Shown here: piece by piece, positions 1 through 13,062 of the stretch
Numbering within the stretch: the first letter of the stretch is position 1
Layout of the letters: each line of letters begins with the position of its first letter
Assembly (NCBI GenBank): GCA_963576735.1
Contig: OY755170.1
Location: forward strand, 17,220,875-17,284,874
From: Bedellia somnulentella
Lineage: Eukaryota; Arthropoda; Insecta; Lepidoptera; Bedelliidae
DNA: 64,000 nucleotides
Direction of reading: 5' to 3'
Program-made: the position numbers and the translations under genes
Notes under the pieces: model-generated
The model's input: the letters and a program-made list of their open reading frames with translations, nothing else
Told to the model about the DNA's origin: nothing
The model's database searches: none

Positions 1-72
1 ATGTATATGGCCTCATTTGCTGATGTGACGCGGGACATGGATGTTTCATTCTTCTATTTCATAGAGAATCAG
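1..72 (+). CDS. DNAH6: DNAH6 exon (partial at window edge), tail
   Basis: The open frame in frame 1 reads to CAG and a GTGATT donor at 73, in phase 0, matching the phase-0 acceptor at 1809. The peptide (ending SFFYFIENQ) is short and not distinctive, so this exon rests mainly on phase and position. Confidence 0.5.
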
Positions 73-3000
73 GTGATTTCATACTTATGGCTATTAATCA
101 TTAAGCATGTATTAAATACTTGTAACTATTTAGTCAGAAATTTTATATTATATTTATCGGACTAGTATCGGAGAAGTATTGTCTAGAATTGCCTTCAAAT
201 TTTCAATTCAGCCCACGTTTTTTTGTTAATAATTAATTAAAGTCTTTAATTATGGTGGAGAGCGGCATAATTATGCTTCAGTTCATTTTAAAATATACCT
301 ACGAGGGGCATGCCAAAAGAAACTAGATAATCAAAAATTATAAAATTTATTCTTTAATACAAGTATCGATCTTTTTAAAGTATTCACCCTGAGCACGTAT
401 ACACTTTTCCATACGTCTAAACCAATTGGAAAATACCTGTGACAACCCTTCTTTAGATACCTCAGAAATCTAGAAATTATAGGCAACCAGCGCATCTTCT
501 TTGCTTTCAAACCTCTTCCCCTTTAGTTTTTATTTGATTTTTGGAAACAAGTAAAAATCACAAGGCGCTAGGTCAGGGGAATATGGCGGGTGAGGGAGAA
601 TTGGCACATTTTTCGAGTTGAAGAAGTCTAGTGTTCTGGCAGACGTGTACGGCGCCGCATTGGCGTGGTGCCAGAGAAGGTGTCACATACCATTCGGAGT
701 TCACCGTTCTTTCATTCTCTATGACCCGTTTTGCAGAAAAACGAGGCGACCATTTGTTTCTGTGTGCTTCGTGCACGGCGACATTTCGTTGGAGTTGGCT
801 CGTCTTCAGAGCACCATACAGTCGACTGTTGCATTGATTCGGGATCATAGTTAAATAGCCATATTTCGTCACCAGTCAGTATATCATATACGTTTTTTTT
901 TTCGCCTCCGTTGAATTTATCTATCATGAATAGGCACCAATCCACCTGACGGTCTTTCTGCTCATCGGTAAGTTTGTCGATCATCATCATCATCTCGAAC
1001 AACGTTTACGGAGAGAAAGGTGGTCGTGAATTATGGTTTGCATTGCTGCTGATCCATTTCCTAGTTCTCGCTCTAGCTCTACATATGTAATTCCTCGGTT
1101 TTCTCCAATAAGTTTTTCGACTGCACGAACGTTTTCTTGCGTGACCGCGGTTGGCGGCCGTCCTGTCTTCGCTTCATCTTCGAGACATCCCCGTCCTCTT
1201 GTATATTCAGCAAACCAATTGAATACTGTTGCTCGGGAACAAGCAGACTCACCAAAAGTAGAAGCCAAAAGTTCAAAACATTTTTGAGGCTTTAAACCTT
1301 TTTTGAAGTCATAATAAATCATAGCGCGAAAATCACGTCGACTGAGCTCTATTGTTTAAAGCGCATTCCCGCCAGATTCTCGGATAAATGATGCTCATTC
1401 AAATAAAAAATAAATAAAAGAAGTGTGTTCTATAATCAAATATGTCAATAAAAACCCAGCCTATAAGATGGTGTATAACTTGCCAGTGTCAATTAAATGA
1501 GAAAAGAGTATCTAACTTCTTTTGGCATGCCCCTTGTATGTAAAGAGATCTTAGAAAAAACATCTCTTACTATTAGCAGTGCTGTTTGGAAAAAAATAGG
1601 AGTATGAAAAACCATATTTACAATTTGTCGATCCGAAGTAATTCCGTCCACTGCCTTTGTGTTAAAGATCTTTGGATACTTTTAGGAAACTTTTTTAAGT
1701 CATTTTATGCTCCGCTAGAAATTAAGATTACTGTATTAATATAGAAATCATTCAAGTATATATCATATATGAAAAGTATTAAAATGGCTAACGTTAAATA
1801 ATATTTTAGATGATACAAATCGAAGTAATAAGGGACCGCCTGTTACAATTCCGAGCTGAGGCTTTGCAGGCAATCACCGCAGCCTGCCACGAAGCTCTAT
1901 TTCAGCAAGGTTTCATTTACGATGACAGGAATATACCCCCATATCAGATCATCAGAGGAGTACCGACTGGTGGCATGTCTTATACAGAGAAGGCCAATAA
2001 GCGGAAGTACTGCGAAAGACTAGCAAGGTGATTCTGCACATTCTACAGTTTCACTTTAGCGTATAAAAGTAGGCAAATATGAATTCGCATGTAGTTGGTT
2101 TGAATTGAAATAGACGCAACCACCCTCGTGCTGTATGAAGCAGAGTTGTATTAGGTGCTTATTGATAAGTAAGCGATGCATCTAGTAACCCATCACCCCT
2201 TTTCTCTGTTCATACATATATTCACGCCGTTAGTTCGCGTTGGAGTGGGCAGATACTATCGATCGCCACTTTATACGATCCTGGCAAACCTCTCAAGCTT
2301 TGTCTACATTCATCAATCTTTTTATACATGTATTAGCGAAGTAATCTTTAATGTCTTGTAGTGTAGTGTGAGCGCCATACCATACCTTACCCCTTCTTGC
2401 TATTATGATATCTAAGTTAGTTGCAAGTCTTTATAGTCAGTAATAAACGTATATTCAACCAGTAAACTCGTCTATTAATTCCTATATTCATAAAAGAAAA
2501 CACTAATTCTATGTATTATGTTTTTATTTGAATTAATAGCAGGCAGAACTATATTATTAAAAAAACGTTATTAACAAAAACAATTCAATAAAATTGCATG
2601 TGCGTAATTGAGTGTAATATATATAATTTCAGTTATATAAAAGTCGCTGACTATATGATCAATTATATGTTGTATCGTCTTACCAAGAGATCTAATAATA
2701 TTATGGGTACAATGCTGCGGACTCATTACGCTTATACCCCGAGTAGATCTTTGCTGGAAGGAAAGGATGTCGATGTAGTATTGGAAGCATGGCCCCGACC
2801 AATCGACAATTGTAAGGTAATGTAAATTTCGGTACTTATTTGTTTTTTTATATACAAATACCATCATCATCTAATCCTAACGATAGGGGACTGCACAATA
2901 TTGCCCAGCCATCCCGCAGCATAGTGGCGCGACTGCCGTTGCATGCAACCATTTTAACAATTCCTAGGTTCAGTACGTGCATTCTCTCGACTCTTCAGCA

Positions 3001-6000
3001 TTAAAAAACTGTAACTGAATATTTTAAAATTTTAATTTTATCTTACAGTGGGCCTTGTTTCAAGTAGACGCATATGTTGTTCAAACCGGTGAAGTCAACC
3101 TTGTGCCGAGTGAGAAAATATTATGTGATTATATAGATAAAATAATAAGTTATTGGAATGAGTATGTGAGGGCATTTCACAACTTTTTGAACGAGCCTAG
3201 TTTGCAAATATTTGTGCAACCCCACATCATGGGCAAACAAGTCGATTGGTCTGCTGGACAGTCACCCAATTTATATTTTCTCATGAATCAAGATAAATTG
3301 CTACTGAGTGATATGGACTTTATCCCTTCCTGTATTAAGGAGTCCTATGAAAATATTTGGATATTTTTGAATAGAATGCAGGGGTTTATGAACGATTTCA
3401 AAGAATGTTATGAAATCGATCTGGACGAAATAAGGAGAGAAAAAGATCTTTCAGCATTTCGGATGATAGCAGAAAAGCTGCAGAAACAGATAGAAGGTAT
3501 CGAGGAGCTGGTTCCGTTTCAACCGCTGGGATTATTATTCTTAAATCTTACTCCATTCCAAGAACTGTTTAGACCAGCGCCGCGAAAGGTTTTGGAAGTT
3601 TGCCATCAAACTACACCTGAGTAAGTCAGTTTATTGGTTTATGACGATATTTGGCTCGATACATAATTTAATTGCAATTGCTGCAATTTAATTGCAATTA
3701 ATTGCAAGTGCTGTGTAGTGTCGGCTTAGAATAGCACTACTCCAATTCTTCCGGCGGGTGTACGTAAGAGGTGACTAACGGTATTTGGCTTTAAAGAGAT
3801 TTTTGGGCGATGCGGTTGGAGACCCATCACCAACAACCTTTATTCTACCATCTTTTCCCCACTTAACTTGCCAAAAGTGGCTGAGGAATTTCTGATTCCT
3901 TAGCTCTGGCTACCCCATCTAGGGATTTATAGCCGTGAGTATATGTATGTATGTATGTATAATTTAATAAATTTGTACATTTTATATTATTAAGTTTTGT
4001 ATGTGTATCAGATTATTACAAATGTTATTTTATGCTAGAATTGGCCACGACGCAATCAAAGAGATCTTAGACGGCTGCGCAGACATAGACCGGGACATAT
4101 CCACCGAGCCGGGCAGTGCCAAAGAGCTGATCGACTACAACCAGATGCTGAATACCCTGGAGTCCCGCGTCGTCTATTTGGAGGAGAGGTTGGAGTACCT
4201 CCGCGAACTCTATGACATGATGGGAGAGTTCAACATGGCGATACCGCCTGAAGACATGAATGATTACCTAGGTTAGAAGTTTGTTTATTTAGATTTAAAC
4301 TAAAAAGTATTAAATGTTAGTCATAATATTTTGGAGTTACATTTTCAGTTAAGACGTTAGGGTCGTATAAATCGTATGGGGTCGTAGATGCTGTACTAAG
4401 TGTAACTTCTGTAATCCTGACAATAGTTGTATTTTATGTGGTCATAATAACATTCACTAGAAGTCGTCCAGTGATCAAAATATGACCATAATTTTCTTGA
4501 TGTCTTTATTAAAAAAAATGTTTAATTAAATGTATTAATATATTTATGTATAAGATTTAATGTGTTTTAATGCATAATTTTAAATCAATAGCTTAATCCA
4601 CTCCTATTTATACAAATAATAACTGTGCATAATTGTATTGGTACTCCTTCGTCATCACAATATTCTTTAATGTTAATAAAGTTTTCGCTTCACGTATTAT
4701 TATATAGATGTACAAAAATACTGGTACATTACTTCTAAACATTGTCACGAAACAAATCAGTCAATTGAACAGTATGTCGATTAAAAAAATACTAACAATG
4801 TACAGGTCTAAGCGTGGCACTGGGTACTCTGAGATCAAACGTGGACGCTCGAATGGAGACAAGATACAAACTAGCCGATATGTTCGCGAGCCAGATTGGC
4901 AGGGACATCGTCGACCTCATGAACGACGTCAATGCACTGCACGACGAAGTATCTGTATGCATCTTCTTCTTTTTTAAACGATATATATTATATGCAGAAA
5001 CTTTTATTATCGAGGCACTTGTATCCCCAGAAACCTTGGCTATACGACGAAAAATCAGACATGGAAAAGGTAATGGAAAAACTAGAAGAGTTAGCGGAAA
5101 AATTACAAGCATGCTCCGAAAGAGATAAACAAATAAGGGCTTGGCAGAAAGTGTTCAAGGTAACGTGATTGTCTATTAGACAGTCCTCTTGATATATACA
5201 AATGAAATTAATTTATGTGTCTGTTTGTAATATTAATATTACCACTTGGTACTATATGCATATGAATGTGTATACGGAACATACACCAAAATAACATTTT
5301 ACTCGTTTGTCCGTCGGTCTTTCTGCTTAACCCGGCCAATCTCTAAAACGGCTGGAACTATTTTGCCGGGACTTTTACTGGTAGATAGCTGATGTAGAAA
5401 TAAGTAACAAGGGCCTTTTCTTACTCTTTATACCCGTGTGAAGCCAAGGTGTGACATTTACATTCAAGATTGTCGTAGAGGCATGTGATAGTGCCAAGTC
5501 GTGCATCTATAACTTTATATGCCTTTAGGTGAAGTGTGAGGTGACTAAGGGCTTACGAGCAGGAGTTGTTAAATAAACTTCGTGTATGTATAATATAGAA
5601 AGTTACAGCTTTAGCATGATTTGCTGTGTAGTGTCGTCTTAGAATACCACTACCCCATTTCTTCTATCACAGAAAACATGACAGTGGCTGAAGATTTTTC
5701 TGATTCTGAAGCTCTGTCTTCCTCTTTTAAGGATCTATGGCCGTGAGTATATGTATGTGTGTATGTTCCAGCTTTAGAAATTGTGACGGAGTTTTTGACA
5801 TCGGTTCGGAAGCTTTTCATTACAAAGTTTTGTTCTTATTAAAATTTAAAAAAAATATATAAACTTTCCTCGTAATTAGGAAAGTTTAGTGTTTCACAAA
5901 TCATTTTTTTATCATGTATACAGGGTGATTACGGGGTCGTGGAGTAAGAAAGAAGCATTTAACTTACTTTCTCCTAAGCATCACGATAGGTTAGGACTAA

Positions 6001-9000
6001 CAGTACACCAGCGACTTATTTAAGTTTACAAAAAAAACTGCGACTATTCGAGATCATGGTCACCCTACTATTTCCCAAGAAATTTTTGTCAAGCGCATAG
6101 ACTTAACAATCGTTGCAGTAGTTGCAATTGATATGACGATATTGATAGACAGATAAGAAATTTCTTCGATGCCTACTGCGATTACGTCCTACTTACTTTG
6201 TCGTATTTAGAAGCAAAAGACGAATAAAAATTTAAACTTTATTTAAAAAATCAACGCTAAACGTACTTCAAAAGTTGTTCAATTTTTAATCCTGTTCCTG
6301 CTCGCTTAATTGCTGTTCTTGCTCTGGTAGTGTTGTGTGTTTGATAGTAAAACATAACCATATCTGGTCGCTCGATATTAGAAAATGGGTACGGCGGAGG
6401 CATAATTAATTTATTTTATTTGAAATCTTTGTTTTGTTATTATTTATTGTTATCATTTATTGACTTTGACGTGTTGTGACATTATTACTCTAAATTATTA
6501 AGTATTCTAACAAAGAGTTTGTTTTCTAAAAAGGTGTAATATAAAAAGAAGGGTGACCACGCATTTTTAGTCAGTAAATAAAAATAAGTAAATTACGAAT
6601 CATCTTTGTTTCAATTAAAATAAATACAGGTAGCATCGCAATCATTTACTGAGTCAGAAAAAAATGGTTGGGATCACGACCCCGAAATCACCCTGTATAT
6701 GTAGTTTAACTACTAGTATTTAAGTTTCTTTTTGTGTTTATGTATCCATATATAGTGGAATTATATATATTACAGATGCCACCGACTAGATTTGAAACTT
6801 TGGAAGAAGCTATCAATGATGTTAGATTAAGACAAATGTTGTGGAAAAATTCTAAAGAATGGAATGATATATATCAGTCCTGGTAAGTATATACATTATA
6901 CATTGTATCAAGAAAAAAATACAATAGCAAATTTAAACTAGAACAAATTGATAAGATCTTTGACTAAAACATTTAAAAAATATCGTTAAAAAAAGATTTA
7001 GTTGATGAAAGCGATATTTATATGAAATACAACTTTTAATAATAACTAAAGTGTTCTATGTGTCTTATCAAAGATATTTGATGACATGGTTCCATTGAGA
7101 ATTTATAAATGTATATTAGTTCTTGACTTTTTTGTTTATTGGAAATTATTATGTTCTGTGGATAGGGTGTAATGAATTCTTGTGTTTTTTATAGGTATGA
7201 AGTGAAGTTCAGCACTCTCAATATTGATGATGTACAACAAACTACTATAAATTTTGGGAAAACTTTCAATCAGTTAGATAAAGGCTTACCTCCAAATAAA
7301 ATAGTACCCAAGTGTAAAGCAACTATAGATATTATTAAAGAAAAGGTAAGGTCAAATATTACAATCAATGAATTTACTATTAAATATTCAGCAGTATTTT
7401 TACGTTTATACTATAAACAATATTTTAAAAGGTAAAGGAAATAAATAAAATAATTAACATTTATTTTTAAAATGACTAAATTACTATTCGTTTACGTTTC
7501 AAAATAGGTTACATACTGTATATCCGAAACTTTAAAACCCGAATATTATTTTACCGAATACTAATCGAGTTTTTTTTAATTGCCATAATATTGTTTCACC
7601 GAAATTTCAAATACCATATTCTTACATTCCAGATTATCGATTGACTTTTTTTTCTTTACTATCATTATGATTAACCACTAGAACGGATTCCCACAGAATC
7701 AAAAACCAGATATACCATAATATTGCTTTTCCGAATAATCACTATTCCAAAAAATCATTTTCCATACATTTAAATACAGATGTATTGAATGATGCCTACT
7801 GCTATGAATAATTTTGCAGGCATATTTTATGTAAGTAGTATACCCCGACCCCCGTCCCCTATATGTAACAAGCATGCAAGCAAGCTGCAAGCAAGCAAGT
7901 ATGCATATAGGCATGCATCAGGCATTTAGGTGCTCGCTCCGCTGCGCTACGCTCGCTCGTTTTATACATAATCTAACCTAACCTAACCTAACTAAATGTG
8001 ACCTAACTTTTCTTTTTCTGCAGGGGGCTTTCGACCCCCGACCCCCCCAATCAGGGGGGCTCTGCCCCCCTGCACCCCCCTTACATGCAACCAAGCAAGC
8101 ATGCCAACAATCAAGCAAGTATGCATACAAACAGGCATGAATCCGCGTTTTATTTATACAATTTTTCTGACATAAATAGTATCTAGTTAAAGAGATTTAC
8201 GATTTGTAAGACTATAGATAAAGTTACTTCGGTCTTTGAAACCTTTGGAATAATGAGATTATAGTAAAAGATATAGTTGGTAAAAGCAAAAAATCATTTT
8301 AATAATCTGGTTTTAGTTTTTCTGGGAAGTGATAATTCTAGAAAATGTATTTATGTACTAATGAAGTTGTGGAAAATAAAGCATCTGTGATACGTAAATT
8401 CTGTGAACCGTTTTCTGAATGTTGAAATTCGGATTTAAAATATTCGAATATTCGAAATGTTACCTTCAAAATAATAAAATATGTTACCTTCACTTCAAAT
8501 TGACGACCTTCCACTAACCAATATGATCGAAATCGATTCTTGCAAACTATTTCGCAGCTCCCTGTCATAACATATCTTCGAAACCCATCCCTGAAACCCC
8601 GGCACTGGGTGAAGATAGAAGACATCCTACACACCCGATTTACTCCGGATGTTGAAGTAACGTTAGCTCTCTTTGAGGAGCTGCATGCTTTCAAACACGC
8701 GGAGGAGTTGATGGAAGTATCTGGACAAGCTAGTTCCGAGGCTGGATTGGAAGCTCTTTTGAAAAAAGTATGTTTGATTATTCAAGAATTCATTAATGAA
8801 ATTTAAAACGTTGTGAGAAGTAACAAGGCAAAATTTCTTTATTTATTTCCCTTCTAAACATCACGTGGCATTATAACGCCGGATTTTCTGATTACCTACA
8901 TTTTACTTGGACATGGACAGTGTACTTATTCATGTGATAAGAAGAAGCTTAAGTACATATACCAATGTGACAGAACAAATGATTAAGTACGACTTAGCAG

Positions 9001-12000
9001 TGTTGGATTTTTTACGATGTTTTGTCCACAAAGTTAACAAACCATGATAAATGGCACATGGTGTAGCCCGAATCGGGATGTGAACCAACAGTTCTTAACT
9101 CTTTAATCTGCATAATCTTTATATATTATTCCTGTAAGCCTCTTTCTTGCCCGGAAGCCTGTGACGCGATGAGTTAAGCTAGGAATTTGGTTCAGGTATC
9201 GTTTTGTACAGTTCGCGGCCGTGGTGTGCACAAGATTAGACATCTGATGTAACTGGATTAAGTTAATTGTTACAGAATTTCAAAGTTTCGATTTTGGCCC
9301 ATAGACTTTGCTTGAGTGTCAAAAGCGCGCGCAAACTTTATTCATCAGATCAGAGATGCGTTGTGATTGGTAGGATTTTTTTCAAACCGGCCAATCAGAA
9401 AAATTCTTTAGAAAATCAAAAGAGCTGCGCTGTGATTGGTCGGAAAATTTCAAAATAAACTCATTTTATAGGACGCGACGTAGTCGCGCCAGGGTTACCC
9501 TAGTAGTAGTAGGCATGATTGTTCTCCTCACTGAGCTATAACCGTTTGTTATGTTAAATTATAAAAATAATTTAAAATTTTTACTATCCCTGTGCGAAGC
9601 TGGGGTGGTTCACTAATATTATTCATAGAATTTACGTGGAGTAGGTAAAAATTAATTACACGGTTGGATGATATTCCGGACACAGTTAAAGCATTTTTTT
9701 TTTCTTATTCAGGTTGAAGAAATATGGGCAACATTGGAATTTCCCGTGTTGCCTCACAAGGAAGCAAAAGATGTTTTTATTTTGGGAGGACTCGATGAAA
9801 TTCAAGCTGCTGTCGATGAGAGTAATATTCATATTAGTACAATTTTAAGTTCAAGAAATTGTGGACCTATTAAGAGTCGCGTGGAAGAATGGGCGAGAAA
9901 TTTGGACCTATTTGCGAAAACTCTGGTTAATATGAAATATTTCTTTGACTATTATTGTGTTACAATTCAAAAAAAATAAGCCAAATTTATTGTTGTTTTT
10001 ACAGGAAGAATGGTTTGCTTGCCAACAAACTTGGATATATTTGGAAGTTATATTCTCGGCTCCCGATATACAAAGGCAGTTGCCTAATGAGACTAGACTG
10101 TTCACTGCTGTAGACAAATCTTGGAAGGATATAATGCGAAAACTCGCTAAGGTATTTCCTTATTGTCTATAAGTCTGTGATCTTAACCATTGCGTATTTC
10201 CAGATAGTTAGAAAGTATTAGTCATCAATTCATCATCAAATATTCTTGCCAATTAATTACAGGTTCCATTAGCCCTACCGGCCGCAACGCAACCAAAATT
10301 GTATGAAGAGTTTGTGAGAAACAATGAGATGTTGGATCAAATCATGAAGTGCCTGGAAGCTTACCTTGAAACAAAAAGGGTTGCGTTCCCAAGATTTTTC
10401 TTTTTGTCGAATGATGAGTTGCTTGAAATATTGGCTCAGGTTAGTTGGCTAATAACGATACCTTATTAAAGTAGGTAGTTAGACCTACTTATACACTCGG
10501 CTATAACTCCCAAAACAGAGTAGACAGAGCTTTGAAATAAAAATACCATCTACTTTTGGAAGAAATGTCAGGTAAAGGTTGTAAAATAATGGGTACTGGG
10601 ATGTCCCAGTGATGTGCCTGAAGACCCATGTGGGTAGAAATGGGGTAGTGTTATTCTAAGCCGACACTACACGGCTTAATAGATATTTCAATTGTATCAA
10701 TACTTATCCCATCGTATTATGCATATACGCCGAAGGGGTGGCGACGTTATTTTGAAACATAACTTGTTACCAGATGATTAGGAATACTTTTGATTTACTT
10801 TTCTTACCTTGCAATGTATTAAATTCTTTCAGACGAGAAATCCGCATGCTGTGCAGCCACACTTGAGGAAATGTTTCGATGCCATCGCGAAGCTCGAGTT
10901 TGGTGTAAAATTGCCAGAGAGTGAGATGGAAATGTTGGAGGATGGCACCTTCGTTGAGCGAGAGATGTCGTTTAACACGCGGGATGTGTTACAAGCAAAA
11001 CTAGCTAAAACAGCTAAACAAGAAGATCTTACGACTGATATAATTGCTATGCTTTCACCAGAAGGAGAGCGGATTAATCTTGGAAAGGTTAAACTATGTT
11101 TTAGGATAATTACTGAGTATATTTAGTTACATAAAATTATATTGTTAGATATACAGTATAATTTTAGGTACGTCAAGTACGTTTTAGTCTGTTTTGTATT
11201 GTAAATAGACTAAATACATTTTGAAAACAAGGGTTCAGTGTCGATAAATTCATCAAACACGATAAAGGTCATTGGGCACCATAGTATGAAATGTATACCC
11301 ATGGCGTACAAGAACAAAATAGGGTAAAATGGATAGCTAAGTGCCCCCAGTTTATGGAAATATAGGGCGCATCACTGTGGCTTCTGTCAGGATACAAAAA
11401 AAAATAGACAATATTTAGAAAAAGTATTTTTGTAATTAGCTTCTAAGAACAATACAATTCACTTTATGACAAATTAACAATATACTTATAATATAATATA
11501 CTTATAATATACAATATACATAGCTGTGTAGTGTCGGCTTAGAATAGCACTACCCCATTTCTTCCGATGTGTGTACGTAAGAGGCGAATAACGGTTTTGG
11601 GGCTTTTGAGGGATTTTCGGGGAAGCGGTTGGGAACCCATCACCAACAACCTTTATTTCACCATCTTTTCCCCACACAACTTCCAAAAGTGACTGAAGAA
11701 TTTCTGATTCCTTAGCTCTGGCTACCCCTTCTAGGGATTTATAGCCGTGAGTATATGTATGTATGAATGTAACAATATACATTTTTTAAATACTTAAAAT
11801 AAAGAAATTCTACATCATCAATGTCTATGGGTACAATTATCTGATCTGAAAATGCCGCAGGTGCATCTGTTTGTTCCTGGTGTCTGGCCCATGACAAAAA
11901 ATAGACCACGCGGGCTATATGCGCGCAGCTACCAATTGTACGATGGCCGTATATGCATGAGCAGTAATAACTTTCGATACTACGTCTACCTTATTCTGTT

Positions 12001-13012
12001 GGGTTCAAAATTCCCATTTTTTCAATGTTATATTATAAATTACAAACAGCCTTTCTTTTAATAAAAAATACCGGTTACGAAATGTGGGATGTAACTTAAT
12101 AATTTAAAATTAGTTTGGATTTTGTACACAAACTTTCATTGACCGGGTCAGATTTCGCCCATTGACCTTTTACTAATTGAATTATATTGATATACTAGTG
12201 GATCGTCCCAGCTTCGCACGGGTAGCGTTGTTTTTTTAAATATCTGAGGTTTCTTTCTTCAGTCACTGCTTAAGCATTGTGAAATTCAGCGTAATGTTTT
12301 CAATTTATTAAATGTATAGCACTCCCTTAACAGTGTAGTTTGGTGATTTTGAATGCGCTTTAATGAAAGGTTCAGTATTTCCGTTTAAAAGCAAATTTTG
12401 GAATAAAACGCCATGAAGTATTTATAACAATCTAAAAAATAAATCATTACGTTATGTATGATGCAACTACTGGCGCCATCTACTATGTTATATGTAAATT
12501 AGTAAAGATTTGGTTTCGATCACGGGCGCGATGGCTTATTTTATAAATAATTTCGGTGTTTGTCTACCGATTTCTATGATTCTTTTTTCATTAAATAGGT
12601 AATAATGTTACCTTTTTTAAATTAGGGATAAGTGAGAGGTTAACAAACGTAAGAGTAAACAAATATAATCAGGATGTTCCGAACTGCTAAGCTATCAGGA
12701 ATTACACGTGTTATTGTGAGTCAACCGTAAAAGATAGACATATACTGTTGAGGATTGTTTTTTAGATAATTTTATGAAGAATATTTCCGCCACACATGAT
12801 TTCTATGTAAGTTTAACCATTAAGGCTGCACACGCGACGGAAGCTTAAAAAATGGAGTAACTTCTCCCGTTTTCCCAAAATTTCCCAAAATTCCCCTTTA
12901 CTTCTCTGCTGGAAAGTATACAAAAACCTGCGCAGGAGTATGAAGAATAATTGTACCAAGTTTCGTTAAAATCCGTCGAGTAGTTTTTGTTTCCATAAGG
13001 AACATACAAACC

Positions 13013-13062
<50 letters not shown>

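Noticed and set aside
7699..7914. 71-codon minus frame in intron 9
   Set aside because: It overlaps GCAAGCAAG repeats and lacks any protein-like composition.
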